NCBI RefSeq assembly: GCF_023276435.1
Contig: NZ_JALLPO010000016.1
Span: 79,821 to 143,820, forward strand
Origin: Sphaerisporangium perillae
Lineage (GTDB): Bacteria; Actinomycetota; Actinomycetes; Streptosporangiales; Streptosporangiaceae
Direction: 5' to 3'
DNA: 64,000 nt
A model generated the notes under the pieces. The model saw only the letters and a program-made list of their open reading frames with translations, did not search any database and was not told the DNA's origin. Positions 15,104 through 25,780 of the stretch are shown here, piece by piece. Within the stretch, counting starts at the first letter, position 1; every line of letters starts with the position of its first letter. The translations under genes were made by a program, and so were the position numbers.

Positions 15104-16918
15104 CTAGCGGAGCAGGTCGGTGTAGCGCGGGGTGTGGCCGGGGCGCGACAGCGTGTGCGCGGTGTGGATCAGGGGGACGTGGCTGAACGCCTGCGGGAAG
15201 TTGCCCACCAGGCGCTCGTAGCGGGGGTCGTACTCTTCCGACAGCAGGCCCACGTCGTTGCGCAGGGCCAGCAGCTTCTCGAACAGCTCGACGGCCTCCT
15301 CGTGCCTGCCGGCCATGGCCCGCGCCTCGGCGAGCCAGAAGCTGCACGCCAGGAACGCCCCCTCGCCGCCGGCCAGGCCGTCCACGGCGTTCTGCTGGGC
15401 CAGGGGGTAGCGGAGCACGAAGCCGTCTGACATCAGCTCGCGCTCGATCGCGTCGATGGTGCCGGTGACCCGGGGATCGGTGGGCGGGAGAAAGCCGGTC
15501 TGCGGGATCAGCAGCAGGGCGGCGTCCAGCTCGCGCGAGCCGTAGGACTGGGTGAAGGTGTTCCGCGCCGGGTCGTATCCCTTGTGCATGATCTCGGCGT
15601 GGATGCGCTCGCGCAGCGCGCGCCAGCGCTGGAGCGGGCCGGTCTGGCCGAACTTCTCGACCTGCCGGATCACGCGGTCGGTGGCCACCCAGGCCATCAC
15701 CTTGGAGTGGACGAAGTGCCGGCGAGGCCCGCGGACCTCCCACAGGCCCTCGTCGGGCTCGTCCCAGTGGGACTCCAGGAAGTCCATCAGCGACCGCTGG
15801 ATCGCCCAGGTGCGCGAGATGCTCGCCAGCCCGGACTCCTGCGACAGGTAGAGGCAGCTCATCACCTCGCCGTAGACGTCGAGCTGGAGCTGGTTGACGG
15901 CAGCGTTGCCGATGCGCACCGGCCCGGAGTCCTCGTAGCCCTCCAGCCAGGGCAGCTCCATCTCGGGCAGGCGCCGCTCGCCGGCCACGCCGTACATGAT
16001 CTGCAGGTCCTGCGGGCGGCCGGCGATGGCGCGCAGCAGCCACTCGCGCCAGTCGCGGGCCTCGTCGATGTACCCGGCGCCGATGAGCGCGTCGAGCGTC
16101 ATCGTGGCATCGCGCAGCCAGCAGTAGCGGTAGTCCCAGTTGCGCACGCCGCCGATGTCCTCGGGCAGGGAGGTGGTGGCCGCCGCGACGATCCCGCCGG
16201 TGGGGGAGTAGGTCAGCGCCTTGAGGGTGATCAGCGAGCGGACGACGGCCTCGCGCCACCGGTCCTCGGTGTGCAGGACGCAGCGGGAGACCCACTCCTT
16301 CCAGATGGCCTCGGTCTCCACCAGCTCGGCCAGCGGGTCGATCTCGTCGGGCTTCGGGGAGTGGGAGGGGTGCCAGGTGAACACGAACGCCAGCCGGTCG
16401 CCCGCCGACATGCGGAACGTCGCCTTGTGGGCGTAGTCGCCGCCCTGCAGCGGCACCGGGGAGCGCAGCCAGGCGGAGTCGGGGCCGCCGATGGCCTGGA
16501 GCAGCCCGTCATTGCGGCGCACCCAGGGCACGATGCGGCCGTAGTCGAAGCGGATGCGGATGTGGGTGCCCATCTCGACGCTGCCGGCGAGGCACTCGAC
16601 GACCCGGACCAGGTCGGGGTTGGCCTGCCGGGGCGGCATGAAGTCGGTGACGCGCACCGTGCCGCCCTCGGTGTCCCATTCGGTCTCCAGGATGAGGGTG
16701 TCCTCGCGGTAGCGGCGCCGGGTGCTCAGCGGGTGGTCGCCGCTCGCCGGGCCGATCCACCAGTGGCCGTTGCGCTCGTCTCCGAGCAGGGACGCGAAGC
16801 AGGCCGGGGAGTCGAACCGGGGCAGGCACAGCCAGTCGATCGATCCGTTCCGTCCGACGAGGGCGGCCGACTGCATGTCCCCGATGATGGCGTAGTCCTC
16901 GATCCGCATGGTCGTCAC
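15104..16918 (-). CDS. glycoside hydrolase family 15 protein, probable trehalase
   Basis: A 604-residue GH15 protein with the N-terminal beta-sandwich (IEDYAIIGDMQSAALVGRNG, GSIDWLCLPRFDSPACFA) and the (alpha/alpha)6 catalytic domain from about residue 230. The catalytic-site blocks GGVRNWDYRYCWLRDATMTL and LSEEYDP are present. The start and length match the mycobacterial GH15 trehalases (Rv2402 type), which split alpha,alpha-trehalose, rather than starch-acting glucoamylases; the substrate is inferred from that likeness. There is no signal peptide. The GTG at 16918 and the ATG at 16909 are both possible starts. Confidence 0.88.
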   Translation of the reverse strand: MTTMRIEDYAIIGDMQSAALVGRNGSIDWLCLPRFDSPACFASLLGDERNGHWWIGPASGDHPLSTRRRYREDTLILETEWDTEGGTVRVTDFMPPRQANPDLVRVVECLAGSVEMGTHIRIRFDYGRIVPWVRRNDGLLQAIGGPDSAWLRSPVPLQGGDYAHKATFRMSAGDRLAFVFTWHPSHSPKPDEIDPLAELVETEAIWKEWVSRCVLHTEDRWREAVVRSLITLKALTYSPTGGIVAAATTSLPEDIGGVRNWDYRYCWLRDATMTLDALIGAGYIDEARDWREWLLRAIAGRPQDLQIMYGVAGERRLPEMELPWLEGYEDSGPVRIGNAAVNQLQLDVYGEVMSCLYLSQESGLASISRTWAIQRSLMDFLESHWDEPDEGLWEVRGPRRHFVHSKVMAWVATDRVIRQVEKFGQTGPLQRWRALRERIHAEIMHKGYDPARNTFTQSYGSRELDAALLLIPQTGFLPPTDPRVTGTIDAIERELMSDGFVLRYPLAQQNAVDGLAGGEGAFLACSFWLAEARAMAGRHEEAVELFEKLLALRNDVGLLSEEYDPRYERLVGNFPQAFSHVPLIHTAHTLSRPGHTPRYTDLLR

Positions 16919-16963
16919 GCTAGTAGACGTGGCGGGCTCCGGTGCATGCGCGCGGGAGGCGGA

Positions 16964-17569
16964 TCAGTCGCGGAGACGCATCAGCGGCATGAAGTACTGC
17001 GTGAGCGGCCCGATCGCGAGCGCGAAGACGATGGTGCCGACGCCGACCGTCCCGCCGAGCACCCATCCGGTGGCGAGGACGGTCAGCTCGATCAGCGCGC
17101 GGGCCGTGCGGATCGACAGGCCGAGCCGGTGCAGCCCGGTCATCAGGCCGTCGCGGGGTCCGGGGCCAAGTCCGGCGCCGATGTACAGGCCGGTGGCCGC
17201 GGCGACGCACACCACGGCCACCAGCAGGTACGCCCAGCGCAGGGCGAGGTCGCTTGGGGTGGGCAGCAGCCAGAGCGTGAGGTCGGCGAACAGCCCGACG
17301 AAGAGGATGTTGCTCAGCGTGCCGATCCCGGGGCGCTGCCTGAGCGGGATCCAGAAGACCATCACGACGGCGCCCACCAGGATGATCCACGTCCCGATCG
17401 ACCATCCGGTGCGGACGGCGAGCCCCTGGTGGAAGACGTCCCAGGGATCGTTGCCGAGCCGGGACTCGATCTGGAGGCCGATTCCGGCGCCGTACAGCGC
17501 GAGGCCGGCGTACAGGCGCAGCAACCGGTTGGGCAACGATCCGAGGCGGGGGAGGGAGAGTTCGCTCAT
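16964..17569 (-). CDS. YczE-family integral membrane protein
   Basis: 201 residues with about five hydrophobic segments and the family blocks GAGIGLQIESRLGNDPWDVFHQGL and GAGLGPGPRDGLMTGL, which form a repeated half-barrel pattern. YczE-like proteins are polytopic membrane proteins of unknown transport role. The gene is divergent, across 64 bp, from a MocR-type regulator, the arrangement known for yczE and yczR. The pair is probably co-regulated by that protein. Confidence 0.85.
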   Translation of the reverse strand: MSELSLPRLGSLPNRLLRLYAGLALYGAGIGLQIESRLGNDPWDVFHQGLAVRTGWSIGTWIILVGAVVMVFWIPLRQRPGIGTLSNILFVGLFADLTLWLLPTPSDLALRWAYLLVAVVCVAAATGLYIGAGLGPGPRDGLMTGLHRLGLSIRTARALIELTVLATGWVLGGTVGVGTIVFALAIGPLTQYFMPLMRLRD

Positions 17570-17592
17570 AATGGAAGTAATGGTCTGATGCC

Positions 17593-17617
17593 ATTGGCTT
17601 GCTGTTAAAGGGCCAAT
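17593..17617. promoter_or_regulatory. candidate MocR/YczR operator
   Basis: ATTGGC (17593-17598) and GCCAAT (17612-17617) form an inverted repeat in the 64-bp gap between the divergent yczE-like and MocR genes. It is short, and MocR sites can also be direct repeats. Confidence 0.4.
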
Positions 17618-17633
17618 CAGAGAAAGTGGCCTT

Positions 17634-19076
17634 ATGGAGCGTTATCTCAGCGGACCACAGCTCGCCAGGCTCGCCGACGTGCCCGCCGGCGCCCGGCCGT
17701 ACTACCGGGCCCTGGCCGACCGCGTGCGGGCGCTCATCCTGGACGGCCGGCTGCCCACACGGGTGCGCATGCCCGCAGAACGCCACCTCGCCGAGGCGCT
17801 CGGCGTCAGCCGCACCACCGTGACCACCGCCTACGACCGGCTGCGCGAGCAGGGATACCTCGACAGCCGCCAGGGCGCGGGAAGCTGGACGGCCCTGCCC
17901 GAGCCCGGCGCCCTCGGCATGGAGAACCCGTGGATCGCCGCGGGCGATGACGGCCTGCTCCCGATGCACTGCGCCGCCCCGCAGGCGACGGCGCTGCTCC
18001 CGGAGGCCATTGCCGCCGCGACGGATGACTACCCCTGCTACGGCCTCGGCACCGGCTACGACCCGGTCGGCTTGCGCCCGCTACGCGAGGCGATCGCCGC
18101 CCGCTACGTCGCACGCGGCCTTGCCACCCGCCCTGACCAGATCCTCGTCACGGGAGGCGCCCAGCACGCCATCCACCTGCTCATGACGCTCCTGACGGCG
18201 CAGGGCGACCCGGTGCTGGTCGAGTCGCCGACCTACCCCCACGCGCTGGACGCGGCCCGCATGCAAGGCGCCCGCCTGGTCCCGGTGGGCGTCCCGGACG
18301 ACGGCTGGGACCTGGACCTGGTGACCTGCGCCATGCGCCAGTCGGCCGCGCGGCTCGCCTACCTCATCCCCGACTTCCAGAACCCGACCGGGCTGCTGAT
18401 GGGCGACGCCGACCGCGCGGCGCTGGCCGGGGCCGCCCGCCGGTACGACACGACGCTGGTGGTGGACGAGAGCTGGGCCGAGCTGGCCATCGACGAGGTG
18501 CCCGAGACCCACCCGCTGGCGGCCTTCGACACCGACGGCCGGGTGATCAGCATCGGGTCGGCGTCCAAGCTGTGGTGGGGCGGCCTGCGCATCGGCTGGA
18601 TCCGGGGGACGAGCGCCCTGATCCGCCGCCTGGCCGTGCTGCGCTCCGCCGTGGACATCGCCGCCCCGCTGTTCGAGCAGCTGGTGGTGGCCCACCTGTT
18701 CGAGCGCATCGAGGAGACCCGGGCGGAGCGGCGCCGCACCCTCGGTGCCTCACGGACGGCGCTGGTGGAGGCGCTCGGCGCCGAGCTGCCCGAATGGCGC
18801 TTCGCCGTGCCGGCCGGCGGCGGCTCGCTGTGGGTGCGGCTGGACTCCCCGGCCGCCACGCCGCTCGCCGACGCGGCGGCCGCCCAGGGGGTACGGCTCG
18901 CGCCCGGCCCGTGGTTCGGGGTGGACGGCACGCTGGAGCGCCACCTGCGCCTGCCGTTCACCATGCCGCCGCAGGCCCTCACCGACGCGGTCCGCCGCCT
19001 GGCCGCCGCGCGGGCCCTCGGCCCGTCCCTCGCCTCCTACCGGCAGGCGCCCGCCCCGCTGACGCCGACCCTGTGA
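17634..19076 (+). CDS. MocR-family regulator (GntR HTH fused to PLP aminotransferase fold), YczR-like
   Basis: A 480-residue chimera with an N-terminal GntR winged helix (residues 20-90; RVRMPAERHLAEALGVSRTT) and a class I aminotransferase-like domain. The pyridoxal phosphate lysine is Lys312 in GSASKLWWGGLRIGW, and ESPTYPHALDAARMQGARLV and YLIPDFQNPTG are typical cofactor-domain blocks. MocR proteins use PLP, amino acids or aldimines as effectors. The divergent YczE gene is the likely target, and the ATG sits just after the candidate operator. Confidence 0.93.
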   Translation: MERYLSGPQLARLADVPAGARPYYRALADRVRALILDGRLPTRVRMPAERHLAEALGVSRTTVTTAYDRLREQGYLDSRQGAGSWTALPEPGALGMENPWIAAGDDGLLPMHCAAPQATALLPEAIAAATDDYPCYGLGTGYDPVGLRPLREAIAARYVARGLATRPDQILVTGGAQHAIHLLMTLLTAQGDPVLVESPTYPHALDAARMQGARLVPVGVPDDGWDLDLVTCAMRQSAARLAYLIPDFQNPTGLLMGDADRAALAGAARRYDTTLVVDESWAELAIDEVPETHPLAAFDTDGRVISIGSASKLWWGGLRIGWIRGTSALIRRLAVLRSAVDIAAPLFEQLVVAHLFERIEETRAERRRTLGASRTALVEALGAELPEWRFAVPAGGGSLWVRLDSPAATPLADAAAAQGVRLAPGPWFGVDGTLERHLRLPFTMPPQALTDAVRRLAAARALGPSLASYRQAPAPLTPTL

Positions 19077-19088
19077 GCGGGGGGAGGG

Positions 19089-20573
<1,485 letters not shown>

Positions 20574-20830
20574 ACCGGTACGCCCCCGTTCCCGTTTGTC
20601 GTCATATATGCGGTTTATCACCTAGTGAGCTATATGGCCGGTTTATGGGCTGATATCCATAAAAAGGGTCCTGTTCTCCATTGAAGTGATCACTCTTCGT
20701 AAGGGAATGGATGCCCATCGCCCGGTAGGAGCAAGCACGCTCCTACTTCTCGCTTCCAGGGGCTTGTCTGCCGTCACAGCCTGTGGTGCGATGCATCCCA
20801 CTCGTGTAAGTGAGCACTTTTGGAGGCGAA

Positions 20831-22675
20831 ATGGCCGACCCCCGGGTCCTTGCCGAACTTTCGGAGATCGAGCAAGAGATCGCCGGCCACACCATCTGCG
20901 AACAGCTCAGGCTCACGGCGGAGCGCTTCCCCGACGAGCCCGCCTACTCCGACCGCGCCGCCGGCGGCGGCTGGACGACGCTGACCTACGCGCAGGCCCG
21001 GCACCGGGTGCTCGCGATCGCCTCCGGCTTCGCCGCGCTCGGCCTCGGCCGCGGGGACTCCGTCGCCCTGATGATGGTCAACCGCACCGAGCACGTGCTG
21101 GCCGACCTCGGCGCCGTCCACGCCGGCGGCATGGCGTGCTCGATCTACTCCACCTTCGCCCCCGAGCAGATCGCCTTCGTCGCCAAGGACCTCAACGCCA
21201 AGATCGCGGTGCTTGGGAGCACCGCCGACCTCGAGCGCTGGCTTCCGATCCTGGAAGAGCTGCCCGGCCTGAGCAAGGTCATCGTGATCGACGGCGCCCC
21301 CGAGGGCGAGCGGTTCATGAGCTGGGACGACTTCCTGGCGCTCGGCGAGCGCTCGCTCGCCGCCGACCCCGCCGCCGCCGAGGAGCGCGCCGCCGCCGTC
21401 AGCGCGGACGACGTGCTGACCGTGCTCTACACCTCCGGCACGACCGGCAACCCCAAGGGGGTGCCGCTGACCCACTCCAACATCGTCTTCGAGGTCTACG
21501 TCAGCGTCCGCCTGACCGGGCTTCCCGACCACGGCGACCAGATCTCCTACCTCACCTACGCGCACATCGCCGAGCGGGTGCTCAGCCTGTACATCCCGCT
21601 GTTCAAGGTCTACCACGTCCACTTCTGCCCCGACCTCGCCGAGCTCGGCACCGTGCTCGGCCAGGTCAAGCCGCTGTTCTTCTTCGGCGTGCCGCGGGTC
21701 TGGGAGAAGATGCAGGCCCGGCTGCAGGCGCTGCTCAGCACCCAGCCCGAGGAGCAGCAGCAGAACGTCCGCGCCGCCATGGCCGCAGGCCTCGCCTACG
21801 TCGAGGCCTGCCAGTACGGCCGGACCCCGAGCGCCGAGGTCACCGCGGCGTACGAGGCGGCCGACGCCGCACTGCTGTCGATCATCCGCTCCATGATCGG
21901 ATTCGAGAACGCCCGCTGGCTCGCCACCGCCGCCGCACCCATGCCCCTGGAGGTCCAGCGCTTCTTCGCCGGCCTCGGCATGCGGGTGGTCGACGTGTAC
22001 GGGATGACCGAGACCAGCGGTGCCTTTACCGGCAACAGCACCGAGATGTACAAGCTCGGCACGGTCGGCCGCGCCTTCCCGGCCGTCGAGGTGCGCATCG
22101 CCGAGGACGGCGAGATCCTCACGCGCAGCCCGGCCAACACGAAGGGGTACTTCCACCGCCCCGAGGCCACCGCCGAGCTCCTCGACGAGGAGGGCTGGCT
22201 GCACACCGGTGACGTCGGCTCCATCGACGAGGACGGCTTCGTCCGCATCGTCGACCGCAAGAAGGAGCTCATCATCACCGCCGGGGGCGAGAACATCTCT
22301 CCGGCCAACACCGAGAACCTGCTCAAGGAGCACGCGATCATCGGCCAGGCGCTCGCCTACGGCGATCGCAAGCCCTACGTCGTGGCGATCCTCACCCTCG
22401 ACGGCGAGACGGCACCGGCGTGGGCCAAGGGGCGCGGCATAGAGTTCGCCGATCTGGGCGAGCTGGCCGAGCACCCCGACGTCCTGAAGGAGGTGGAGGC
22501 GGCCGTCGCGGTCGCCAACGACAAGCTCGCCCGTGTCCAGCAGGTGAAGAAGTGGCGGTTGCTGCCGGTCGAGTGGACGGCAGAGACCGCCGAGCTCACG
22601 CCGAGCCTCAAGCTCAAGCGCCGCGTCATCCATGCCAAGTACGCCACCATCATCGACGAGATGTACGAGGTCTGA
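20831..22675 (+). CDS. long-chain fatty acid--CoA ligase (AMP-forming)
   Basis: A 614-residue adenylate-forming enzyme. The AMP/phosphate loop is LYTSGTTGNPKGVPLTHSN (near residue 200); the A5 motif is VYGMTETSGAF; the A7-A8 hinge is LHTGDVGSIDEDGFVRIVDRKKE. The late motif GGENISPANTE and the C-terminal lid are present. The length and the absence of membrane segments fit FadD15-like long-chain acyl-CoA synthetases that activate fatty acids for degradation or lipid assembly. GGAGG precedes the ATG at 20831 by 4 bases; the in-frame GTG at 20810 lacks one. Divergent from the POT gene across a 257-bp gap. Confidence 0.92.
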   Translation: MADPRVLAELSEIEQEIAGHTICEQLRLTAERFPDEPAYSDRAAGGGWTTLTYAQARHRVLAIASGFAALGLGRGDSVALMMVNRTEHVLADLGAVHAGGMACSIYSTFAPEQIAFVAKDLNAKIAVLGSTADLERWLPILEELPGLSKVIVIDGAPEGERFMSWDDFLALGERSLAADPAAAEERAAAVSADDVLTVLYTSGTTGNPKGVPLTHSNIVFEVYVSVRLTGLPDHGDQISYLTYAHIAERVLSLYIPLFKVYHVHFCPDLAELGTVLGQVKPLFFFGVPRVWEKMQARLQALLSTQPEEQQQNVRAAMAAGLAYVEACQYGRTPSAEVTAAYEAADAALLSIIRSMIGFENARWLATAAAPMPLEVQRFFAGLGMRVVDVYGMTETSGAFTGNSTEMYKLGTVGRAFPAVEVRIAEDGEILTRSPANTKGYFHRPEATAELLDEEGWLHTGDVGSIDEDGFVRIVDRKKELIITAGGENISPANTENLLKEHAIIGQALAYGDRKPYVVAILTLDGETAPAWAKGRGIEFADLGELAEHPDVLKEVEAAVAVANDKLARVQQVKKWRLLPVEWTAETAELTPSLKLKRRVIHAKYATIIDEMYEV

Positions 22676-22783
22676 GCCGGGGCGGCCGGCCGCCGGCACG
22701 GTGCCGCGCGTCCCCTCGTGTTTTGCCGGGCGGGGGGCGTGTCGGCCCCGTGCCGTTACCCCCGGGTGCCTAGCCTCCAGGCC

Positions 22784-23605
22784 ATGACCCTGAGAGGTTT
22801 GATCACGTCGTCGGCGCTGGGGCTGGCCGCGCTCACGGTCCTGGCGGAGGCGTTCCCGTCCGTGGCCGCGCCCGGGACCGGGACGAGGGAGGCGCGCCCC
22901 GCGATCACCGCGCCTCCCGTGGCGCCGCCCGCCCTGGCGTCCCCTCCCGTCCCCGACGGGCCCGCCATCCGGTCGGTGAAGGTGCGCCCGCGGTCCCCGG
23001 TGGTCGGCCCGAGGGGCGGGACGAGGCTGGTGGTCGAGGTGGTGGCCCGCGGCGTGGCCGGTCCCAAGGGGGTGACCCTGCGGGTGGAGCCCGGCGGGCG
23101 CCGGGCACGGGCGCACGCCGCCGCCCCGGCGCCGGTTCCGGCGGACGCCTCCGGCTGGGAGGTCTGGCGGTTCGACCCGCCGGTGCGCCTCACCCGGTGG
23201 TACCCCGCCGGCCGGTGGCGGGCGGTCGCGACCGCGAAGGACGCCTCGGGACGCCGGGCGACGGCGTCCGCCTCGTTCCTGCTCAGGAAGGCGACCGTGC
23301 TGACCGGGGTCCGGGTGGCGCGCGCGCGGAAGCGGGGCCGGGCCGTGCGGGTGGCGGGGACGCTGATGCGCGTGGACCCGACCGGCAGGTTCGACTACTG
23401 GTTCTTCCCGCGGCAGCGGTTGACGCTGCAATTCAGGAGGCACGGCGGGCGGGCGTGGAAGAGCGTCGCCAGGACGCGGACGAACCGGGACGGGCAGTTC
23501 GCCAGGCGGGTCGGGCGCTCCCATGGGACGTGGCGGGTCGTGTACGCCGGCACGCGGCATTACGCCGGTGTTTCGCGCACGGTCCGACACCGAGCTCATA
23601 AGTAG
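22784..23605 (+). CDS. secreted Arg-rich two-domain protein, paralogue of the next gene
   Basis: 273 residues with a signal peptide (about residues 1-29, ending PSVAA), a Pro/Ala linker, and two beta-rich domains. It shares order and landmarks with the next gene: IRSVKVRPRSPVV, WEVWRFDPPVRL, WYPAGRWRAVATAKDASG, RTNRDGQFARRV and SHGTWRVVYAGTRHYAGVS. The mature protein is strikingly basic (ending RTVRHRAHK). No catalytic motif or cell-wall anchor is visible. The function is unknown; envelope binding is a guess from charge and export. Confidence 0.75.
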   Translation: MTLRGLITSSALGLAALTVLAEAFPSVAAPGTGTREARPAITAPPVAPPALASPPVPDGPAIRSVKVRPRSPVVGPRGGTRLVVEVVARGVAGPKGVTLRVEPGGRRARAHAAAPAPVPADASGWEVWRFDPPVRLTRWYPAGRWRAVATAKDASGRRATASASFLLRKATVLTGVRVARARKRGRAVRVAGTLMRVDPTGRFDYWFFPRQRLTLQFRRHGGRAWKSVARTRTNRDGQFARRVGRSHGTWRVVYAGTRHYAGVSRTVRHRAHK

Positions 23606-23765
23606 GACATACAGCAATATTTCTCTATATAACAATATGATTGCACGTCCGATTTGTGCGTTTTTGCTGGCGATCGCCAAGCAACTTTTCCTGCCCTGAA
23701 GACGTCTATGACGTAGGCACACCCCCACTTGGGATGCCTTTCTCTACGGGGAGAGGAAGTTCCGC

Positions 23766-24605
23766 ATGATGAAACGCATCGCCACCGCTTTGGTGGCGGC
23801 CGCCATGGGCGCCTCGGTGCTCACGGTGGCGGCGCCGGTGCTGGCGGATTCGGCACCGGACGCCGAGGTGAGCATCGAGTCCATCAAGGTGACCCCGGAC
23901 CCCGTGGTCATCCGTGGACGCGAGAACGTCTCGGTAACGGCCACGGTCGGCACTGTGAACGCCACGGACGTGAAGATCGACTTCGAGCCGACCGGACAGG
24001 GTGGGCAGCCCGACTGCAACCCCTGCCCGGGGGCCGCGAAGGCGTCCGCGAGCGACTCGCAGTGGAAGACCTGGGACAAGACGATCGTTCTCGACCGGCA
24101 CGATCCGGCCGGGAAGTGGTACGTCTACGTCGAGGCCACCGGCCAGGACGGCAAGGTCGTGACGGCGAAGTCCTCCTTCTACGTCAAGATCGTGCAGTCT
24201 CGCCCGCACCAGGGCCCGCGCGCGACGCGGATCGCTGGATTCGACGCGGGCCCTGAGCCGGTCAAGAAGAACCGCAAGCTCTCCCTCTCGGGCAAGCTCG
24301 AGACGGCGCGGTGCTACGGCGACTGGTGGTTCGACGGTGACGCCTACGTTGTGGGCGGCAGCCGTTGCCAGGACGACTACCGCTGGCACAACTGGCGTCA
24401 GCTCGGCTGGCAGGAGATCAAGGTGTACTTCCACCGCGCCCACGGTGGTAAGTGGGAGTACGTCGACACGATCGAGACCAACCCGGACGGGACCTTCTAC
24501 ACGAAGATCCCGGCCTACTGGTCCGGCACGTGGAAGGTCGTGTTCGAGGGCTCGCGCGGCCTGTACGGGTCGTCGGCGACCGACTACGTGAAGGTTGTCC
24601 GCTAG
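23766..24605 (+). CDS. secreted two-domain beta-rich protein
   Basis: 279 residues with a signal peptide (MMKRIATALVAAAMGASVLT, cleavage probably near VLADSA) and two beta-sandwich-like domains. Domain 1 has IESIKVTPDPVVIRGRENVS, and domain 2 contains two cysteine pairs and YVDTIETNPDGTFYTKIPAY. It parallels the preceding gene but is near neutral rather than basic. GAGGAAG lies upstream of the ATG. An AT-rich 160-bp promoter region (23606-23765) separates the two paralogues, so the genes are probably transcribed separately. A strong terminator follows. Confidence 0.78.
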   Translation: MMKRIATALVAAAMGASVLTVAAPVLADSAPDAEVSIESIKVTPDPVVIRGRENVSVTATVGTVNATDVKIDFEPTGQGGQPDCNPCPGAAKASASDSQWKTWDKTIVLDRHDPAGKWYVYVEATGQDGKVVTAKSSFYVKIVQSRPHQGPRATRIAGFDAGPEPVKKNRKLSLSGKLETARCYGDWWFDGDAYVVGGSRCQDDYRWHNWRQLGWQEIKVYFHRAHGGKWEYVDTIETNPDGTFYTKIPAYWSGTWKVVFEGSRGLYGSSATDYVKVVR

Positions 24606-24627
24606 TCCTTCGGTTCGGCCGAACCAG

Positions 24628-24661
24628 AGCGCCTGGCACCCGGACTCCGGGAGCCAGGCGC
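24628..24661 (+). terminator. rho-independent-type terminator
   Basis: AGCGCCTGGC (24628-24637) pairs with GCCAGGCGCT (24652-24661), with CCCGGA/TCCGGG pairing nested inside, followed by TTTGG. It lies 23 bp after the secreted protein stop. Confidence 0.75.
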
Positions 24662-24795
24662 TTTGGCCGTCTTCAGGGGTGTTCCGGCGTGGCGTGGCGC
24701 GCGGGCCGGCGGGCTCGCGGCCTATCCTTCGACGAGACCGGCGATTCGACGAGACCGGCGCGCGGCACCCGCCGGGCCGGCGCAAGGGAGGTCCC

Positions 24796-25251
24796 ATGCC
24801 CGAGGATCACGCGACGCCCGGCGACCCCTTCCACCGGCGCCTGCATCACGTGGCACCGGGCGGCCTCAGCGCGGAGACCGCGCAGACGCCCGGGATGGTG
24901 CGCCAGGCCGCGATCAGCGAGGCCACGGTCGGATCGAGCAGGCTGTGGATGGGCGAGACGCACGTCGCGCCGGCGACCGTCTCGGCCGACCACCACCACG
25001 GCGACTCCGAGACCGCCATCTACGTGGTCAGCGGCACTCCGTCGTTCGTCTTCCTCGACCTGGACGGCGACGAGCCGCGCGAGGTGCGCATCGACGCCGG
25101 GCCGGGCGACTACGTCTACGTGCCGCCGTTCGTCCCGCACCGGGAGGAGAACCGCGACCCCGACAACGAGGCCGTCGTGGTGGTCGCGCGCAGCACCCAG
25201 GAGGCGATCGTGGTCAACCTGCCCGGCCTCCGGCCGCCGACCGGGCCCTAG
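24796..25251 (+). CDS. cupin-domain protein
   Basis: A 151-residue single-domain cupin. Motif 1 is DHHHGDSETAIYVVSG (three adjacent histidines plus Glu for a metal) and motif 2 is PGDYVYVPPFVPHREEN, with the fourth ligand His. These proteins bind Mn, Fe or Zn and act as small isomerases, dioxygenases or ligand sensors; the substrate here cannot be told. AAGGGAGG stands 5 bases before the ATG. It is monocistronic, with a terminator upstream and a convergent gene downstream. Confidence 0.85.
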   Translation: MPEDHATPGDPFHRRLHHVAPGGLSAETAQTPGMVRQAAISEATVGSSRLWMGETHVAPATVSADHHHGDSETAIYVVSGTPSFVFLDLDGDEPREVRIDAGPGDYVYVPPFVPHREENRDPDNEAVVVVARSTQEAIVVNLPGLRPPTGP

Positions 25252-25349
25252 ACCGCCCACCCGGCGGCCCCGGGCCGCCTACGCGGTCCAGGGCCGCGTC
25301 CGCCCGGCCCTGGGACTCCACGGGCCCGGCGGATCCGTCAGCGGCGCCG

Positions 25350-25646
25350 TCAGGGGCCCGTCTCGCGCGCGAGCTCCAGGGCGGTCAGGTCCAGGGCGCT
25401 CAGCGTCAGGATGTTCGCGATCTGCTCCAGGGGCATCCCGGCGTCGCCGAGCTGGGTGATGGTGACCGCGGTCCGAAGGAAGACCCTGCCGATGACGACC
25501 TCGTCCACGTCCGGCATGTCCTTGCGGAAGAAGTCGGCGAGCTGCTGGCCGACCTCGCGGTCGGCGTGGACGCGTGGATCGTTGAGTTCCGGGCTGGCCA
25601 GGATGTCCGCCAGATCCCTGCGCTCGTCTTCCGTGAGCTTGCTCAA
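25350..25646 (-). CDS. small helical hypothetical protein
   Basis: 98 residues from a TTG at 25646 that has GGGAGG 7 bases upstream; the in-frame ATG at 25667 has no ribosome-binding site, so the TTG start is preferred. The protein is acidic and helical (SKLTEDERRDLADILASPE, then QQLADFFRKDMPD) with no cysteine and no membrane segment. I do not recognise it. It is convergent with the cupin and upstream of a stem-loop. Confidence 0.6.
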   Translation of the reverse strand: MSKLTEDERRDLADILASPELNDPRVHADREVGQQLADFFRKDMPDVDEVVIGRVFLRTAVTITQLGDAGMPLEQIANILTLSALDLTALELARETGP

Positions 25647-25691
25647 AGGGTCGCCTCCCGCAGCCATGTCGTTATTGGGAGACTATGCGCT

Positions 25692-25725
25692 CGCGGGCCC
25701 CGGAGAGAATGCCCTGGGGCCCGCG
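25692..25725 (-). terminator. stem-loop after mIHF gene
   Basis: CGCGGGCCCC (25692-25701) and GGGGCCCGCG (25716-25725) form a perfect 10-bp stem with a 14-base loop, 55 bp past the mIHF stop on the minus strand. Confidence 0.55.
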
Positions 25726-25780
25726 ATGACCGGCCGGCGGGGGACGGCATGGCCGCCGCCCCCCGCAGCCGGCCCGGCGA

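Noticed and set aside
20774..23728. A 984-codon open frame on the minus strand spanning acyl-CoA synthetase and the secreted gene
   Set aside because: Antisense shadow; its translation changes character at the gene borders and has no conserved domain, while the plus-strand genes are clear.
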